Shown here: positions 25,383-35,620 of the stretch, in pieces
Layout of the letters: each line of letters starts with the position of its first letter
Position numbering within the stretch: the stretch's first letter is position 1
DNA from: Acrocarpospora corrugata
GTDB lineage: Bacteria; Actinomycetota; Actinomycetes; Streptosporangiales; Streptosporangiaceae
Direction: 5' to 3'
Assembly (NCBI RefSeq): GCF_009687845.1
Contig: NZ_BLAD01000048.1
Span: 58,823 to 122,822 of the forward strand
Length of the DNA: 64,000 nt
Translations under genes and position numbers: made by a program
The notes under the pieces: generated by a model
The model's input: only the letters and a program-made list of their open reading frames with translations
Told to the model about the DNA's origin: nothing
Databases searched by the model: none

Positions 25383-26492
25383 ATGAGCGGACCGTTGGCC
25401 GGGATACGGGTGCTGGAGCTGGCCGGGCTGGCCCCCGGGCCGTTCGCCGGCATGATGCTGGCCGACCACGGCGCGGAGGTGCTCAGGGTCGACCGGGTCA
25501 AGGCGGTCACCGACGCGCCGCGCCGGGACGTGATGGACCGGGGGAAACGCTCCATCGGCCTGGACCTGAAGTCCGCCGAAGGGGTCGCGGCCTTCAAGCG
25601 CCTGGCCGCGAGCGCGGACGTGGTCATCGAGGTGTTCCGGCCCGGCGTCGCGGAGCGGCTCGGCATCGGTCCCGACGACCTGCTCGCGGTGAACGAGCGG
25701 CTGATCTACGGGCGGATGACCGGCTGGGGGCAGGACGGGCCGCTCGCCGCCAGGGCCGGCCACGACATCGACTACATCGCGATCTCGGGCGCGCTGTCGG
25801 CGCTGGGCCGGGCCGGGGAGAAGCCCACCCCGCCGATCAACGTTCTCGGCGATTTCGCGGGCGGCGGGCTCATGCTGGCGTACGGGGTGCTGCTCGCGCT
25901 CCTCGAACGCGGCGGTACCGGGCGGGGGCGGGTGATCGACGCGGCCATGGTGGACGGCGCGGCGCTGCTGTTCGCGATGTTCTACCAGGCGTCCCAGAGC
26001 GGCTTCTGGGGGGCGCGCGGGACGAACCTGCTGGACACGGGTGCGCCGATCTACGACACGTACGAGACGGCTGACGGGAAGTACCTCGCGGTGGGCCCGC
26101 TGGAGCCGCAGTTCTGGGCCGAGATGCTCGGCCGGATGGGCCTGACCGACCTGCCGGACCGGGACGACCGGGGGAACTGGCCGGCCATCCGGGCGCGGCT
26201 GACCGCCGAGTTCCGGTCCAAGACGCGGGCGGCGTGGGAGGCGGTGTTCGAGGGTTCGGACGCGTGCGTCTCGCCGGTGCTGGAGCTGGCCGAGGCTCCC
26301 GATCATCCGCATAACCGGGCCAGGGGGACGTTCGTCGAAGTCGGCGGCGTCACTCAGCCCGCGCCCGCGCCGCGGCTGCTCGGTGCGGGCCACAGTGACC
26401 TGGCCCCCGCTACGAGGCTGGACGACCTCACCTCGTGGGGGCTGGACGATGAAACCGCCAAATCCCTCCGTGACCAGGGAGTGCTCGCCTGA
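25383..26492 (+). CDS. CaiB/BaiF family CoA-transferase, alpha-methylacyl-CoA racemase-like
   Basis: A 369-aa family III CoA-transferase fold. Sequence runs through LAGLAPGPFAGMMLADHGAE, GHDIDYIAISG (active-site His region) and VLGDFAGGG (active-site Asp), the pattern of alpha-methylacyl-CoA racemases such as Mcr/AMACR. These epimerise 2-methyl-branched acyl-CoAs so that beta-oxidation can proceed. ATG at 25383 follows GAGGGAG by about 5 nt. Its TGA overlaps the ATG of the nitroreductase by one base. A CoA-transferase activity is the alternative. Confidence 0.88.
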   Translation: MSGPLAGIRVLELAGLAPGPFAGMMLADHGAEVLRVDRVKAVTDAPRRDVMDRGKRSIGLDLKSAEGVAAFKRLAASADVVIEVFRPGVAERLGIGPDDLLAVNERLIYGRMTGWGQDGPLAARAGHDIDYIAISGALSALGRAGEKPTPPINVLGDFAGGGLMLAYGVLLALLERGGTGRGRVIDAAMVDGAALLFAMFYQASQSGFWGARGTNLLDTGAPIYDTYETADGKYLAVGPLEPQFWAEMLGRMGLTDLPDRDDRGNWPAIRARLTAEFRSKTRAAWEAVFEGSDACVSPVLELAEAPDHPHNRARGTFVEVGGVTQPAPAPRLLGAGHSDLAPATRLDDLTSWGLDDETAKSLRDQGVLA

Positions 26493-27142
26493 TGGACGTC
26501 TTCGAAGCCCTCTACACCACCCGGGCGATGCGCCGCGTCAAACCGGATCCCATCCCGGGCGACGTTCAGGAACGCATCCTGGACGCGGCCGTGCGCGGCC
26601 CGAGCGGGGGTAACACGCAGAACTGGCGATTCCTGCTACTGGATGATCCGGCGGTGAAGGCGGAGCTCGGGCCGTTGTACCGGGCGGCGCTCGGGGTGTT
26701 GTTCGAGACCCATTACAAGCCGATGCGGGAGAAAGGCGACGCGCAGGCGCAGAGCGTCCTTAAGTCGGCGAAGCATCTCGCCGACAATTTCGAGGCTTAT
26801 CCGCTGATGCTGTTCGCTTTCACCCGGAACGACCCGTCCGGCGGGTCGATCTTCCCGTCCGTGTGGAGCGCGCAACTGGCCGCGCGGGCGTTCGGGGTGG
26901 GCAGCGCGCTCACCACCGTGCTCGGACTGTTCCACGGGGCGGAGGCGATGCGAATCCTGGGTGTGCCGGAAGGAAAGGGCTGGGAGATGGCGTGCACCGT
27001 GACATTCGGCTATCCGACGGGTCGCTGGGGGGTCGCGCCGCGGCGTCCCGTGCACGAGGTGAGCTATCGCAACCGGTGGGGTGACCCGGTCGGCTTCGAG
27101 ATCCCTGAGCCGCTGTGGACTTACGACGACGGCGGCTCGTAG
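26492..27142 (+). CDS. Nitroreductase family FMN protein
   Basis: A 216-aa nitroreductase-family flavoprotein. The N-terminal FMN phosphate site TTRAMRRVKPDPIP and RGPSGGNTQNWRF are visible, and FGYPTGRWG is near the C-terminus. Members use NAD(P)H to reduce nitro groups, quinones or enoates; the substrate is unknown. It starts at ATG overlapping the stop of the racemase-like gene (TGATG), so they form an operon. Its last 22 bp overlap the 3' end of the converging GyrI-like gene. Confidence 0.88.
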   Translation: MDVFEALYTTRAMRRVKPDPIPGDVQERILDAAVRGPSGGNTQNWRFLLLDDPAVKAELGPLYRAALGVLFETHYKPMREKGDAQAQSVLKSAKHLADNFEAYPLMLFAFTRNDPSGGSIFPSVWSAQLAARAFGVGSALTTVLGLFHGAEAMRILGVPEGKGWEMACTVTFGYPTGRWGVAPRRPVHEVSYRNRWGDPVGFEIPEPLWTYDDGGS

Positions 27143-27600
27143 GAGGGCCGGACCGCGATGTAGAGATCCGCGCCGCCCGGGTGGTGGACCTCCAGGTCGG
27201 TGGTGAAGGCGCGGGCCGGGGTCGCGCCGGACTCGGTGTGCTTCCACAGGTACTGCCAGGCGTCCAGCAGGGTCTGCGGGAGCGGGCCGCGTACCTCCAG
27301 GTGCATGCAGGGCACACCGGGCACCCGGATCGCGACCATTCCCTCGGGGAGGCGGGCGGCGGTGTGCACGGCGACGCCGACGATCTGGGTGTAGGCGCCG
27401 TTGTGGTCGCTCTCGTAGTCGGTGAGCACGGCGTACAGGTTCTCGTCCGAGCGTCCCGGCACGTGCGCGAACGCGCCAGGCGAGCCCGCGCGGGCCCAGA
27501 GCCCCGGCAGCTGCGCGCGCGCCGGGTCCGTCTCGGCCGCGTTCGTGGTACGCACGACGTGGCCGACGACGAGTAGCTCGGGCCGGTCAACAATGATCAC
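27121..27600 (-). CDS. GyrI-like small-molecule-binding domain protein
   Basis: A 159-aa stand-alone effector-binding (GyrI/SOUL-like) domain with GAYTQIVGVAV and the pattern of paired beta-hairpins seen in AraC-type effector domains. There is no DNA-binding region, so it may sequester or hydrolyse a ligand rather than regulate. The GTG at 27600 was chosen because AAGGGGGA lies about 6 nt upstream; no ATG fits the conserved region. It converges on, and overlaps by 22 bp, the nitroreductase gene, and diverges from guaB1. Confidence 0.75.
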   Translation of the reverse strand: MIIVDRPELLVVGHVVRTTNAAETDPARAQLPGLWARAGSPGAFAHVPGRSDENLYAVLTDYESDHNGAYTQIVGVAVHTAARLPEGMVAIRVPGVPCMHLEVRGPLPQTLLDAWQYLWKHTESGATPARAFTTDLEVHHPGGADLYIAVRPSYEPPSS

Positions 27601-27621
27601 AGATCGTCCCCCTTTGACTGA

Positions 27622-29115
<1,494 letters not shown>

Positions 29116-29174
29116 CTAACGCGCGTCGGCGGGTAGTGGGAGGGTCCATTCCCCGCCGAAACGCAGAGGCGACC

Positions 29175-29810
29175 ATGTATCAGACCCGGACCACCGAGGA
29201 CTCCGACCTGACGGCCGACCGCCGCCTGCTCGTCAGCTACACCAACTACACCGCCGCCCAGGGCATCGTGGACACCCTGTCCGACGCCGGGTTCCCGGTG
29301 GAGCACGTCGCCATCGTCGGCAGCGACCTCCGCCTCGAAGAGAACGTCACCGGCCGCATGACCACCGCCCGCGCCGCCCTCAAGGGCACCTGGAGCGGCG
29401 CCATGTTCGGCCTGATCGTCGGCCTCTTCCTCGGCCTGTTCACCACCACGACCACCTCGTTCATCGCCCTGGTGCTCTGGTCCATCCTGTGGGGCGCCAT
29501 CGCCGGCGCGGCCTTCGGCGCCACCTCGCACGCCTTCCAGGGCGGCACCCGCGACTTCACCTCCCGCAGCATGATCGTCGCCGGCCGCTACGACGTCCTC
29601 GTCTCCACGACCACCATCGAACAGGCCCAGACCCTCCTCCAGGGCGGCCTCTCCCCCGCCGACACCGTCGTCGTCGACCGCCCGCCCACCGCCGGCCCCG
29701 CCACCCCGCCGCCGCCCCCCGCCACCAACGACGGCGACACCACCGAACACGCCCGCCCGCTCATAGACGACCTCGTGACGGACGACCCCAACCGAACCCG
29801 CTCCCGCTAA
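29175..29810 (+). CDS. General stress protein 17M-like membrane protein
   Basis: A 211-aa protein. Residues 15-65 form an alpha/beta general-stress (YflT-like) domain with LLVSYTNYTAAQGIVDTL. Two adjacent hydrophobic segments (about 74-92 and 94-115) are consistent with a membrane hairpin. A short domain around IVAGRYDVLV follows, then a Pro-rich tail. Function is not established; relatives are often stress-induced. ATG at 29175 chosen as the first Met with coding pattern. The hairpin CGGCGGG/CCCGCCG (29127-29158) lies in the preceding gap and could end guaB1 transcription. Confidence 0.7.
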   Translation: MYQTRTTEDSDLTADRRLLVSYTNYTAAQGIVDTLSDAGFPVEHVAIVGSDLRLEENVTGRMTTARAALKGTWSGAMFGLIVGLFLGLFTTTTTSFIALVLWSILWGAIAGAAFGATSHAFQGGTRDFTSRSMIVAGRYDVLVSTTTIEQAQTLLQGGLSPADTVVVDRPPTAGPATPPPPPATNDGDTTEHARPLIDDLVTDDPNRTRSR

Positions 29811-29896
29811 CCCACCCCCGGACCCCATTGGAACTGGTCCGGCGAAACGTGGCACGGATCCTCTTTGGCGCCGGGTCGGCGGGATGTGGTGCGGAC

Positions 29897-29914
29897 GTGA
29901 ACGGCGCCGGATAA
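29897..29914 (+). repeat. 18-bp dispersed repeat, copy 1
   Basis: GTGAACGGCGCCGGATAA occurs here and again at 39670-39687, both times in non-coding DNA and in the same orientation. Flanks are not alike. The gap 29811-30095 has no other feature I recognise apart from the ribosome binding site of the next gene. Confidence 0.5.
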
Positions 29915-30095
29915 CGGCGAGGAACGCGTCGCCGTACATGCTGGGGGGAAGCCGACGGCGGGTCGGGGTGGCCCGGTAGAGTCGGCTGGTCGGTCGGCAC
30001 GCGGCCGGCCGCCGGCATGGGGGCGCGCCACCTCTGCCGGGCGCGGGCGGCTTCGCCTGGCAACCGAGGGGCGCGCTTGAACAAGGAGACCCACT

Positions 30096-30470
30096 GTGGC
30101 ACTCGAAAAGCCCGAGATCGACTTCCCTGAGGGCAACCCGCCGTCCGACCTGGAGATCGTCGACCTGGTCGAGGGCAGCGGCGCCGAGGCCAAGCCCGGG
30201 CAGACCGTGAGTGTGCATTATGTCGGCGTCGCGTTCTCGAGCGGCGAGGAGTTCGACGCGTCGTGGAACCGCGGCCAGACCTTCCAGTTCCCGCTCGGCG
30301 GTGGCCAGGTCATCGCGGGCTGGGACAAGGGCGTCGCCGGCATGAAGGTCGGCGGACGCCGCCGCCTCACCATCCCGCCGCACCTCGGGTACGGCAACCG
30401 CGGCGCCGGCCGGGCCATCAAGCCCGGCGAGACTTTGATCTTCGTGGTCGACCTGATCGGCGTCAACTGA
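30096..30470 (+). CDS. FKBP-type peptidyl-prolyl cis-trans isomerase
   Basis: A 124-aa single-domain FKBP with the full family pattern: VSVHYVGVAFSSGEEFDASW, then the active-site region VIAGWDKGVAGMKVGGRRRL and IPPHLGYG. It has no signal peptide, so it is a cytoplasmic prolyl isomerase/chaperone. GTG start at 30096 follows AAGGAG by 7 nt. It is probably monocistronic, since a strong hairpin follows within 35 bp. Confidence 0.96.
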   Translation: MALEKPEIDFPEGNPPSDLEIVDLVEGSGAEAKPGQTVSVHYVGVAFSSGEEFDASWNRGQTFQFPLGGGQVIAGWDKGVAGMKVGGRRRLTIPPHLGYGNRGAGRAIKPGETLIFVVDLIGVN

Positions 30471-30501
30471 CCGCCTGACCACTGATCCAGCTGACCATCG
30501 C

Positions 30502-30528
30502 CAGCCCCCGGTCCGGTGCCGGGGGCTG
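30502..30528 (+). terminator. Terminator after the FKBP gene
   Basis: CAGCCCCCGG and CCGGGGGCTG form a perfect 10-bp stem with a 7-nt loop, 31 bp past the FKBP stop. Confidence 0.85.
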
Positions 30529-30629
30529 CGCCATGCCCGGGATTCGGCGTGGCCGCTCTGGTCGGCGTCGTCGTGGTGTCGGCGTGGTCGCTCTGGCGGC
30601 ATTACAGCTGACTAGGGCAGGATTACCGT

Positions 30630-32144
30630 GTGTTGCTGATCGATCTTGCTCGGACCTCTGCCGCCGTGGCCGCCGACTCGGCCCGGCTTGCCAAGATCAG
30701 GCACCTGGCCGAATTGCTGGGCAGGGTGGGGGCGGACGAGGCCGAGATCGCCATCGCGTACCTGTCGGGGGAGCTGCCGCAGCGGCAGATCGGCGTGGGC
30801 TGGCGCTCCCTGCAGGAGCTGCCGGAGCCGAGGCTGGCGGCGACCGCCACGCTGACGCAGATCGACGCGCTGCTCGAACGGATCAAGGCGCAGTCGGGGC
30901 AGGGTTCGCAGGCGGCGCGCAAGCAGCTGGTCGCCGAGTTGTTCGGCGCCGCGACGCGGCAGGAGCAGGCCTTTCTCGGGCGGCTGCTGACCGGCGAGCT
31001 GCGGCAGGGAGCCCTCGACGGGGTGATGATCGAAGCCATCGCCAAGGCGGCCGAGGTGCCGTCGGCGGAGGTCCGGCGGGCGCTGATGCTGCGTGGCTGG
31101 CTTCCCGCGGTGGGGGCCGCCGCGCTGGCCGGTGGGGTGGACGCGTTGCGCGACTTCCATCTTGAGGTGGGGCGTCCGGTCGCGCCGATGCTGGCGCAGA
31201 GCGCGCCCACCGTGACGGCGGCGCTGGAGAAGATCGGCGGGCCGGCGGCCGTGGAGTGGAAGCTCGACGGGATCCGAGTGCAGGCGCACCGGTCGGGCGA
31301 CGTGGTCGGGGTGTTCACCCGGACCTTGGAGGACATCACCGCGCAGGTGCCCGAGCTGGTGCAGGCCATGCTCGGGCTGGAACGTACGGATCTGGTGCTG
31401 GACGGCGAGGTGATCGCGCTCCGGGCGGACGGGTGGCCGGAGCCGTTCCAGGTGACCGCGGCCAGGGTGGCGACGAAGGTCGGGCCGCGTGAGGTGCCGT
31501 TGAGCGTGTTCTTCTTCGACGCGCTGCGGGTAGATGGGGTGGATCTGCTGGATCTGCCGGATGCGGAGAGGCATGCGGCGCTGGCGGGAGCCGTGCCGGA
31601 TGAATTGATCACGCCGAGGCTGGTGACCGGGGACGCGGAGGACGGTGAGGCGTTTTTCGCGGACGCGGTGCGGCGGGGGCATGAGGGGGTGGTCGTGAAA
31701 GCGCCGCAGACGGCTTATGCGGCGGGACGGCGGGGTGCGGGGTGGATCAAGGTGAAGCCTCGGCACACGCTGGATCTGGTGGTGCTGGCGGTCGAGTGGG
31801 GGCATGGGCGGCGGGAGGGGAAGCTGTCCAATCTGCATCTTGGGGCGCTTGATCCGGAGACGGGCGATTATGTGATGCTCGGGAAGACCTTCAAGGGGTT
31901 GACCGATGAGCTGCTCGCCTGGCAGACCGAGCAGTTCCTGCGGCTGGCGGATGGGCCCACCGATGGGTGGACGGTCACCGTCAAGCCGATGATGGTGGTG
32001 GAGATCGCCTTCGATGGCGTGCAGCGGTCGACCCGGTATCCGGGTGGGATGGCGTTGCGGTTCGCGCGAGTGCTCCGGTATCGGCCGGACAAGCGGGCCG
32101 AGGAAGCCGACACGATCGCCATGGTTCGGGCGCTTCTGCCCTGA
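30630..32144 (+). CDS. ATP-dependent DNA ligase (LigB-type)
   Basis: A 504-aa ATP-dependent DNA ligase. The nucleotidyl-transferase motif [10 protein letters not shown] carries the adenylated lysine at about K211. Motif IV LDGEVIA and motif [17 protein letters not shown] are present, with an N-terminal helical DNA-binding domain and a C-terminal OB fold. Length and order match actinobacterial LigB rather than the three-domain LigD. It should seal nicks as a backup to NAD-dependent LigA. GTG start at 30630; no strong SD is seen, so the exact start is uncertain by a few codons. Confidence 0.93.
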   Translation: MLLIDLARTSAAVAADSARLAKIRHLAELLGRVGADEAEIAIAYLSGELPQRQIGVGWRSLQELPEPRLAATATLTQIDALLERIKAQSGQGSQAARKQLVAELFGAATRQEQAFLGRLLTGELRQGALDGVMIEAIAKAAEVPSAEVRRALMLRGWLPAVGAAALAGGVDALRDFHLEVGRPVAPMLAQSAPTVTAALEKIGGPAAVEWKLDGIRVQAHRSGDVVGVFTRTLEDITAQVPELVQAMLGLERTDLVLDGEVIALRADGWPEPFQVTAARVATKVGPREVPLSVFFFDALRVDGVDLLDLPDAERHAALAGAVPDELITPRLVTGDAEDGEAFFADAVRRGHEGVVVKAPQTAYAAGRRGAGWIKVKPRHTLDLVVLAVEWGHGRREGKLSNLHLGALDPETGDYVMLGKTFKGLTDELLAWQTEQFLRLADGPTDGWTVTVKPMMVVEIAFDGVQRSTRYPGGMALRFARVLRYRPDKRAEEADTIAMVRALLP

Positions 32145-32386
32145 TTGCGGCTGGTGATTTGGTTGATGACCTATGCGGATTCGTTATATTCGACCGCTCA
32201 TTTCATGATCGACGCCCTAGGCTCCGGTTTCGGGGCGCGCTCGGGTTGTGATATGGGTCACACAAATACCCTTGTGGGGGATTTGTCGCATGTGTTGCGC
32301 GATGCTACTTGATGCCCGGATTGTGCGGGATTAAGTGTTTCCCGGCGTCCTGGTTCCTACCCCCCGATCAAGGACCGTGGTTTCCC

Positions 32387-33154
32387 TTGGGTCAGCATTC
32401 CGCCCCGAAGACCTCCCGCAAGGGCTCCGCCGTGCGCCGGATCGCCGTCACCGTGATCGCCACCGGCAGCGTGACCGCGGTCGCCGCGACCGCGTGGGCC
32501 CTGACCAGGACGACCGAACTGGACGCGTCCATGATGGCCCGGAATACACCTGTCGCCACGTCGGCGCATGCCGTACCGACGCCGGAGGCGCCGGGCGGAC
32601 GGGCCGAACCGGCCGCCGACGCGGTGTCCAGATCTCCGGGTACGCCGGCTCCCGAACCGACCCCCACGCCGAGCACCGCACCGACTCCCACGCCGGGCAC
32701 GACGCTGGGCACCGCATCGGGCGCCGCACCGACTCCCACGCCGGGCACGACGCTGGGCGCCGCATCGGGCGCCGCATCGACTTCCACGCCGGGCACGGAG
32801 GCGAGCGCGCGGCCGAAGCGGGTGGCCAGGCCGGCTCCGCCGACGAGGACGCCGCGGGCGCGCGTGATCGCGTCGGGAAGTTGCGGGGCGTCGTACTACG
32901 ACGAGGATCAGGCCACCGCGAGCGGCGAGCGCTTCAACCCGAACGCGCTGACCGCCGCCCACCGAACGCTCCCGATGCACAGCAGGGTCAGGGTCATCAA
33001 CCCGGCCAACGGCGCTTCGGTCGTAGTGCGAATCAACGACCGGGGCCCGTTCGTGAACGGCCGCTGCCTGGACCTGTCCCGAGCCGCCTTCGACGCCATC
33101 GGCAACCTGAGCGCCGGCGAGATGTACGTCCGCTACCAGATCCTCGGCCGCTGA
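32387..33154 (+). CDS. RlpA-like secreted double-psi beta-barrel protein
   Basis: A 255-aa exported protein. A basic leader precedes a signal/anchor segment (about 18-38). A Pro/Thr-rich linker with a 48-bp DNA tandem repeat follows. The C-terminal RlpA/expansin-like domain (about 160-255) contains ASYYDEDQATASGERFNP, ALTAAHRTLP and VRINDRGPFVNGR with the conserved catalytic-type Asp. Family members cleave or bind peptidoglycan glycan strands at septa. The TTG at 32387 is chosen because the leader GQHSAPKTSRK resembles actinobacterial exported proteins; GTG 32432, with AAGGG 7 nt upstream, is a real alternative. Confidence 0.8.
   Translation: MGQHSAPKTSRKGSAVRRIAVTVIATGSVTAVAATAWALTRTTELDASMMARNTPVATSAHAVPTPEAPGGRAEPAADAVSRSPGTPAPEPTPTPSTAPTPTPGTTLGTASGAAPTPTPGTTLGAASGAASTSTPGTEASARPKRVARPAPPTRTPRARVIASGSCGASYYDEDQATASGERFNPNALTAAHRTLPMHSRVRVINPANGASVVVRINDRGPFVNGRCLDLSRAAFDAIGNLSAGEMYVRYQILGR
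32681..32797 (+). repeat. 48-bp tandem repeat in the RlpA linker
   Basis: Two almost identical 48-bp units (32681-32728 and 32729-32776) and a partial third encode TPTPGTTLG(T/A)ASGAA. One base differs between the full units, so the duplication is recent and linker length may vary among strains. Confidence 0.85.
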
Positions 33155-33288
33155 CGCGGCTCAGTCCACCCAAGCCACGCAAACTGACGCGGTTCGGTCC
33201 AGATCGTCCGAGCACCGACGTGGACACCCAGCCCAAGCGACTCACGCGGCTCGATCAGATCGACCGGGTACTGACGCGGATCAATCCA
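33151..33288. repeat. Four degenerate 18-bp repeats after the RlpA gene
   Basis: Copies resembling CTGACGCGGNTCRRTCCA lie at 33151-33168, 33184-33201, 33241-33258 and 33271-33288. The first contains the RlpA stop codon and the last runs into the 3' end of the converging HxlR gene. Spacing is uneven and units do not form hairpins with each other. Confidence 0.6.
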
Positions 33289-33670
33289 CCCCGGCCAGGC
33301 GTTTGAGCGAGTTCTCCCTGGCCGCATACGCCGCGCGGGCCGATTCGATGTCGTCCAAGTGCTCGATCGTCCAGGCCATCAGCCCGCGGACTGTGTCCAG
33401 CAGGGTCTGGCCCATCGGCGTGAGTTCATAGTCCACGCGCGGCGGCACGACGGGATAGATCGTGCGTTCGACCAGGCCGTCCTCTTCCAGGCCGCGCAGG
33501 GTCACCGTGAGCATGCGCTGACTGATGGCCGGGATCTGCCGCTGCAGTTCCATGAAGCGCTTCCGGCCGTCGGCCAGGTGAAAGATGACGTGCAGTGTCC
33601 ACTTGTCCCCGACTCTGTCCAGAACATCGCGAATCATGCAGTGGCGCTCATCGTACTCGACCACGGGCAC
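33281..33670 (-). CDS. HxlR family transcriptional regulator
   Basis: A 129-aa winged-helix repressor/activator of the HxlR (DUF24) family. The N-terminal Cys (HCMIRDVLDRVGDKWT) is the position used for redox sensing in some members. The helix-turn-helix core is RFMELQRQIPAISQRMLTVTLRGLEEDGLV, written here as a single region near residues 38-67. It starts at GTG 33670, although GTG 33664 has better spacing from AAAGGGA. Divergent from the LUD protein gene, with GGTAAC-type sites between, so it probably controls that gene. Confidence 0.9.
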   Translation of the reverse strand: MPVVEYDERHCMIRDVLDRVGDKWTLHVIFHLADGRKRFMELQRQIPAISQRMLTVTLRGLEEDGLVERTIYPVVPPRVDYELTPMGQTLLDTVRGLMAWTIEHLDDIESARAAYAARENSLKRLAGVD

Positions 33671-33679
33671 TTCCCTTTA

Positions 33680-33759
33680 GGTAACTGACGCAGGAAATAG
33701 TGCGATCTCCCACGTTAGGCCATGGTTACCGATGATGGGGTTCATGACGAAAGGTAACC
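33680..33759. promoter_or_regulatory. GGTAAC(C) sites between HxlR and LUD genes
   Basis: GGTAAC at 33680-33685, GGTTACC at 33724-33730 and GGTAACC at 33753-33759 flank the two starts in alternating orientation. They are candidate half-sites for the HxlR-type regulator. No published consensus was matched. Confidence 0.35.
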
Positions 33760-34391
33760 AATCGGCACTCGCCGGACTCTCGCCCCTGGACGACGTCTTC
33801 ACTGCCCCCGCGACGGACGAGCGTCTGGAGCGCGCGGCGGCCGGACTCCGGGAACGCGGATATTCCGTCCATGTCGTGGACAGCCCAGACGACGCCAGGG
33901 AACTCGTGACCACGCTCCTCCCCACCGGCAAGGACGTGTTCACAGCAGCCAGCGCCACCCTGGAGAACGCCGGGATCAACAAGGTCATCGAGGAATCAGG
34001 CAGATTCCGGTCGGTACGCGCCCAGCTCGCGACCCTGGACGACGCCGACGCGAGCATCAAACTGGGCGCCGCGCCCGACGTGGTGGTCGGCAGCGTCCAC
34101 GCCGTCACCGAGGACGGCGTCATGGTGTGCGCGTCCGCCAGCGGCAGCCAGCTCTCCTCGTACGCGGGCGGCGCTCGCCGGGCCATCTGGGTGGTGGGCG
34201 CGCAGAAGGTAGTCCCCGACCTGGACACCGCGCTCCGCCGGGTCCGGCTCTACTGCCTGCCCAAGGAATCGGAACGCTGCATGGCGGTGTACGGCCAGCC
34301 GTCGATCATCGGAAAAATCCTGATATTGGAGCGCGAGTATCTGCCGGAACGGGGCACGGTCGTCCTGGTCCGCGGCGAACTCGGGGTCTGA
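33732..34391 (+). CDS. LUD domain protein (LutC-like)
   Basis: A protein of up to 219 aa with a LUD/NagB-like Rossmann fold: DVFTAASATLENAGINKVIEE (about 68-88), AAPDVVVGSVHAVTEDG and GARRAIWVVGAQKVV. LutC-type proteins belong to iron-sulfur lactate oxidase complexes, but LutA and LutB are absent here, so its role is open. Start candidates are ATG 33732, 33735 and 33744; none has an ideal SD, and the longest is given. Divergent HxlR suggests redox- or electrophile-linked control. Confidence 0.8.
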   Translation: MMGFMTKGNQSALAGLSPLDDVFTAPATDERLERAAAGLRERGYSVHVVDSPDDARELVTTLLPTGKDVFTAASATLENAGINKVIEESGRFRSVRAQLATLDDADASIKLGAAPDVVVGSVHAVTEDGVMVCASASGSQLSSYAGGARRAIWVVGAQKVVPDLDTALRRVRLYCLPKESERCMAVYGQPSIIGKILILEREYLPERGTVVLVRGELGV

Positions 34392-34399
34392 GCCCTGCG

Positions 34400-34433
34400 G
34401 CCACCACCGCCTGGGGGGGTGGGCGGTGGTGGC
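34400..34433. terminator. Bidirectional terminator between LUD and DUF1707 genes
   Basis: GCCACCACCGCC and GGCGGTGGTGGC form a perfect 12-bp stem with a 10-nt loop. The right arm touches the stop codon of the minus-strand gene. Confidence 0.85.
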
Positions 34434-35035
34434 TACTTGATCAGCCGGAGCGTCCAGGGGTAGCGGAACTCGCCCTCGGCCAGGGCGGAGATGCCGCCGA
34501 CGATGGAGAGAACGATGCCGGCGACCCAGATCAGCGGGATCAGGATGACCCCGATGACCGTGATCGGGAGCAGGATGGTCGCCCCGAGAACGGTCAGATG
34601 GAAGTTCAGGGATTCGATCGCGTGCTTGCGGACGTACGGGGAGGTTTTGCCCGCCGTGAGGAGCATGATCAGTGGGCCGACGACGAACAGGCCGGTGAGG
34701 CTGATCAGGTGGGCGGCCGAGGCCACGACGCGGTCCGCCGAGTCGCGTGCCAGGGGCTGCGGCGTCAGCTGGAAGGGGGGCATCGCCGGGGGTGGCGGGA
34801 TGTGCGGGGGGTGGGAGCCGTACAGGTCGGTCATGATCGGCATGAGGTCGGCGTGGGTCCTGGCCGTCATGGCGAGGTGCAGGCGCTCGTCCATCTCGTC
34901 CTTGTCGAGACGCCCCTCCGCGTACGCGGCCTTGACGTGCTCGACCACGTTGTCTCGATCATCGTTCGTCACCCGGAGCTGGGGATGCGGCGCGGGCGCG
35001 CGGCCCGGCCACGGTGGTGTAGCTGCCGCCGGCAT
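34433..35035 (-). CDS. DUF1707 and DUF4870 domain membrane protein
   Basis: A 200-aa protein. Residues about 20-70 are a DUF1707 (SHOCT-like) module with RVTNDDRDNVVEHVKAAYAE and GRLDKDEMDERL. A Pro-rich linker follows, then a DUF4870 region with hydrophobic segments at about 105-125 and 145-185, including YVRKHAIESLNFHLTV. Function is unknown; the module is common at the actinobacterial membrane. ATG at 35035 is favoured by GGAAGGTAAGG just upstream over longer in-frame extensions. Confidence 0.85.
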   Translation of the reverse strand: MPAAATPPWPGRAPAPHPQLRVTNDDRDNVVEHVKAAYAEGRLDKDEMDERLHLAMTARTHADLMPIMTDLYGSHPPHIPPPPAMPPFQLTPQPLARDSADRVVASAAHLISLTGLFVVGPLIMLLTAGKTSPYVRKHAIESLNFHLTVLGATILLPITVIGVILIPLIWVAGIVLSIVGGISALAEGEFRYPWTLRLIK

Positions 35036-35248
35036 CAATGCCTTACCTTCCGTCGAGACGAGCGGCCGGGCGAGAACGCGCGGCCACTGCTTACTTACGA
35101 GTCTGCCTCGCCACGCAGGTGACGCGGCACTCTCGCTCACTCATATTCGACTGCCGCAAGGCTTCGGTACATCGGGGATGTCCCCCACCGAACCCCGGGA
35201 GCGCCCTCATTGTCACCGATCTGGCCTCCGGCCCGGTATATAAGGGGT

Positions 35249-35590
35249 ATGAGATGGCGTGACCGCTACGGCCTTAGGCGCAATCGCGGCCCCAAGGTCG
35301 CAAAATTCGACCGCGAGGCGACCGATCAGGACATCGAGGCCCTGATCGAGTTCGCGAAGACCCGAAGGGGCGTCGAGTTCTACGTCGAGCCAGAAACCTT
35401 CGCCACCGACACCACCGCCGTCGCCATCGCGCACGACGGCGAATGGACCCGCCGCCGAGTCGGCGCCCCCGCGGTCATCAAGAAGGTAGCCCGCGACTTA
35501 GCCCTCCCGGTGTACGACGTGCAACTCACCGGCTACCCGGCCCGCATGCGCGCCTACAACGACCGCCGCCGCCAGGCCGAAGCCGACTGA
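35249..35590 (+). CDS. Conserved small actinobacterial protein, function unknown
   Basis: A 113-aa basic protein with no membrane segment or signal. The central DREATDQDIEALIEF and RRGVEFYVEPETF stretches and the end VYDVQLTGYPARMRAY look like a conserved alpha/beta fold that I have only seen as hypothetical. ATG at 35249 lies 7 nt after TATATA (35237-35242), which fits a leaderless transcript; AAGGGG is too close (1 nt) to serve as SD. A TTG at 35210 would give a longer form. Confidence 0.65.
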   Translation: MRWRDRYGLRRNRGPKVAKFDREATDQDIEALIEFAKTRRGVEFYVEPETFATDTTAVAIAHDGEWTRRRVGAPAVIKKVARDLALPVYDVQLTGYPARMRAYNDRRRQAEAD

Positions 35591-35620
35591 CCCCGTCACA
35601 GCCTCACCCCCGCGCCCCCT

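Noticed and set aside
32145..32386. c-di-AMP (ydaO) riboswitch before the RlpA-like gene
   Set aside because: Such switches precede many actinobacterial wall hydrolase genes, but I could not find the conserved ydaO core segments here.
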